From Candidatus Omnitrophota bacterium (GTDB taxonomy: Bacteria > Omnitrophota > Gorgyraeia > Gygaellales > Profunditerraquicolaceae), in NCBI GenBank assembly GCA_016867005.1, contig VGKM01000058.1, positions 1 to 7,032 on the forward strand: a stretch of DNA of 7,032 nt. Direction: 5' to 3'. A program made the translations under genes and the position numbers. Shown in pieces: positions 6,007 through 7,032 of the stretch (the first letter of the stretch is position 1; each line of letters starts with the position of its first letter). The notes beneath the pieces were generated by a model. It was not told where the DNA came from. It saw only the letters and a program-made list of their open reading frames with translations, and made no database searches.

Positions 6007-7032
6007 GCCATAATATTTTTCATGGTGTAATGGCGCAAGAAGTTTACCGTGCTCATTTTAAAATTGAGGATTACAGGTTAAGTAAATTATTGTTCCATGA
6101 GGGCCTGGGGGCGCAATCGCTCTTATTTATTTTGCCGGGGATATTTCTTGCTTTGCCGATAAGCATAATTAAAAGAAATAAAGCTTCAATTTTTTCGCTT
6201 TATCTTTTTATCCTGCCTTTTTTAATGTATCTAGTATACCGTTATGTTGTCCCGCTGGCAAATGTAAGGTATCTATATGCGCTTTTAGGCATCGGAACGG
6301 TATATGGTTTCGTATGCCTCCAGTACTTAAAAGCCCCGCCTAGGGCCGTAAAAGCCGGAGTGATCCTGTGCTGCCTGTCTTCAATGGCGGAATTAGCCAA
6401 GCGCCAGGAATTGGTTTTTTCTGTGATTATGACTTTAATTTGTTTTGCCCTGTTAATTGTTTTTGGCAAAAAGTTAAAAATCGTTTTTTTAAACCTGAAA
6501 AAGCTAAGTTTTATTTTGCCTGTTTTTTTACTGATTGCCGCCTTTTTAGTTATTGGACAGAAGCAATATATAAAAAATGAGTTTTCCAGTTACAAAAAAA
6601 TGGTAAAATATTCTGGTTTTTGGCCGGATGCGGCTGTTGCCTGGGAATGGCTAAACGACAATACCTCCGGCAATAATATTGCTTACATCGGAAGGCCGGT
6701 CCCGTTTCCTTTGTACGGCTCCGGTTTCAAAAATAATGTTTATTATGTGTCTGTGAATAAAGTAGAACCTGCGTACCTCCATAGTTTTCCCAGCGGCCGT
6801 TATAGCTGGAGTTATGATTTTTTAAGCTTGCATAACAATTTGGAGGCAGAGGGAAATTACCGGGGGCAGGCGGAATATCAGCTTTGGCTCAGTAATCTTC
6901 TGAGCCGCCAGACGGACTTTTTATTTATTTATTCTTTGCATCAGATAGACGGGGTCAGGTTCCCCGTAGAAGATAGCTGGGCAGCTATGCATCCTGGACA
7001 GTTTTCTTTGGTGTTTAACAATGAAACAATAC
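5970..7032 (+). CDS. GT-C glycosyltransferase, C-terminal part in shifted frame, partial at window end
   Basis: The frame is open from base 5970, just after an in-frame TAG at 5967-5969, to the end of the window: about 354 codons with no stop. It begins HNPLFPLDFNLLGHNIFHG, matching the (G)NPL(Y/F)P element that follows the RN motif in PMT/ArnT-like GT-C proteins. Several hydrophobic helices follow (for example ILPGIFLALPISII, FSLYLFILPFLMYLVY and SFILPVFLLIAAFLVIG). A soluble region then starts near WPDAAVAWEWLNDNTSGNNIAYIGRP, as in the C-terminal domains of these enzymes. The first ATG is at 6030, without a convincing ribosome-binding site, and a start there would lose the NPLFP element. 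This is best read as the continuation of the gene that starts at 5068. Its end is outside the window. Reinitiation as a separate polypeptide is possible but unsupported. Confidence 0.72.

Noticed and set aside
6368..6580. A 70-residue open frame on the + strand
   Set aside because: It is out of phase with the long open GT-C continuation, whose hydrophobic pattern and C-terminal domain explain this region better.

Overview
The window looks like chromosomal DNA of an uncultured Gram-negative-type bacterium with moderately low GC. It uses AGG/AGA for Arg and ATA for Ile freely, with many T-rich stretches that encode membrane segments. The protein mix (NodU-type carbamoyltransferase, SxtJ, DUF5989, DUF3108, DUF2079 and a PMT/ArnT-like GT-C protein) would suit Candidatus Omnitrophota or a related lineage. 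That placement is a recollection-based guess, since the window has no taxonomic marker. All genes lie on the + strand with gaps of at most 15 bases or overlaps, and I see no internal terminator or promoter, so it reads as one polycistronic unit that continues past both ends.

Layout. Bases 1-276 are the C-terminal end of a carbamoyltransferase. Bases 284-676 encode an SxtJ-family membrane protein, and 689-847 a 52-residue DUF5989 (SxtK-like) membrane peptide with a strong Shine-Dalgarno. These three form a cassette resembling sxtI-sxtJ-sxtK. Bases 863-1624 encode an exported DUF3108-like protein. Bases 1633-3438 encode a three-domain fusion: a DPM1-like GT2 glycosyltransferase, a GtrA-like membrane domain and a class I SAM methyltransferase. 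Bases 3440-5071 encode a DUF2079 polytopic protein. From 5068 to the window end lies a second GT-C-type membrane glycosyltransferase. Its reading frame is broken near 5970: the first part stops at 6006, and the rest continues in another frame to the end of the window.

How the genes may work together (inference): the GT2 domain would charge a polyprenyl phosphate with a sugar, the GtrA domain would help move it across the inner membrane, and the GT-C proteins would transfer the sugar on the periplasmic side. The carbamoyltransferase and the methyltransferase domain are candidates for decorating the sugar or glycan. The region is therefore best read as a surface-glycan or glycolipid assembly and modification locus. 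No RNA genes, mobile elements, CRISPR arrays or long gene-free stretches were seen.
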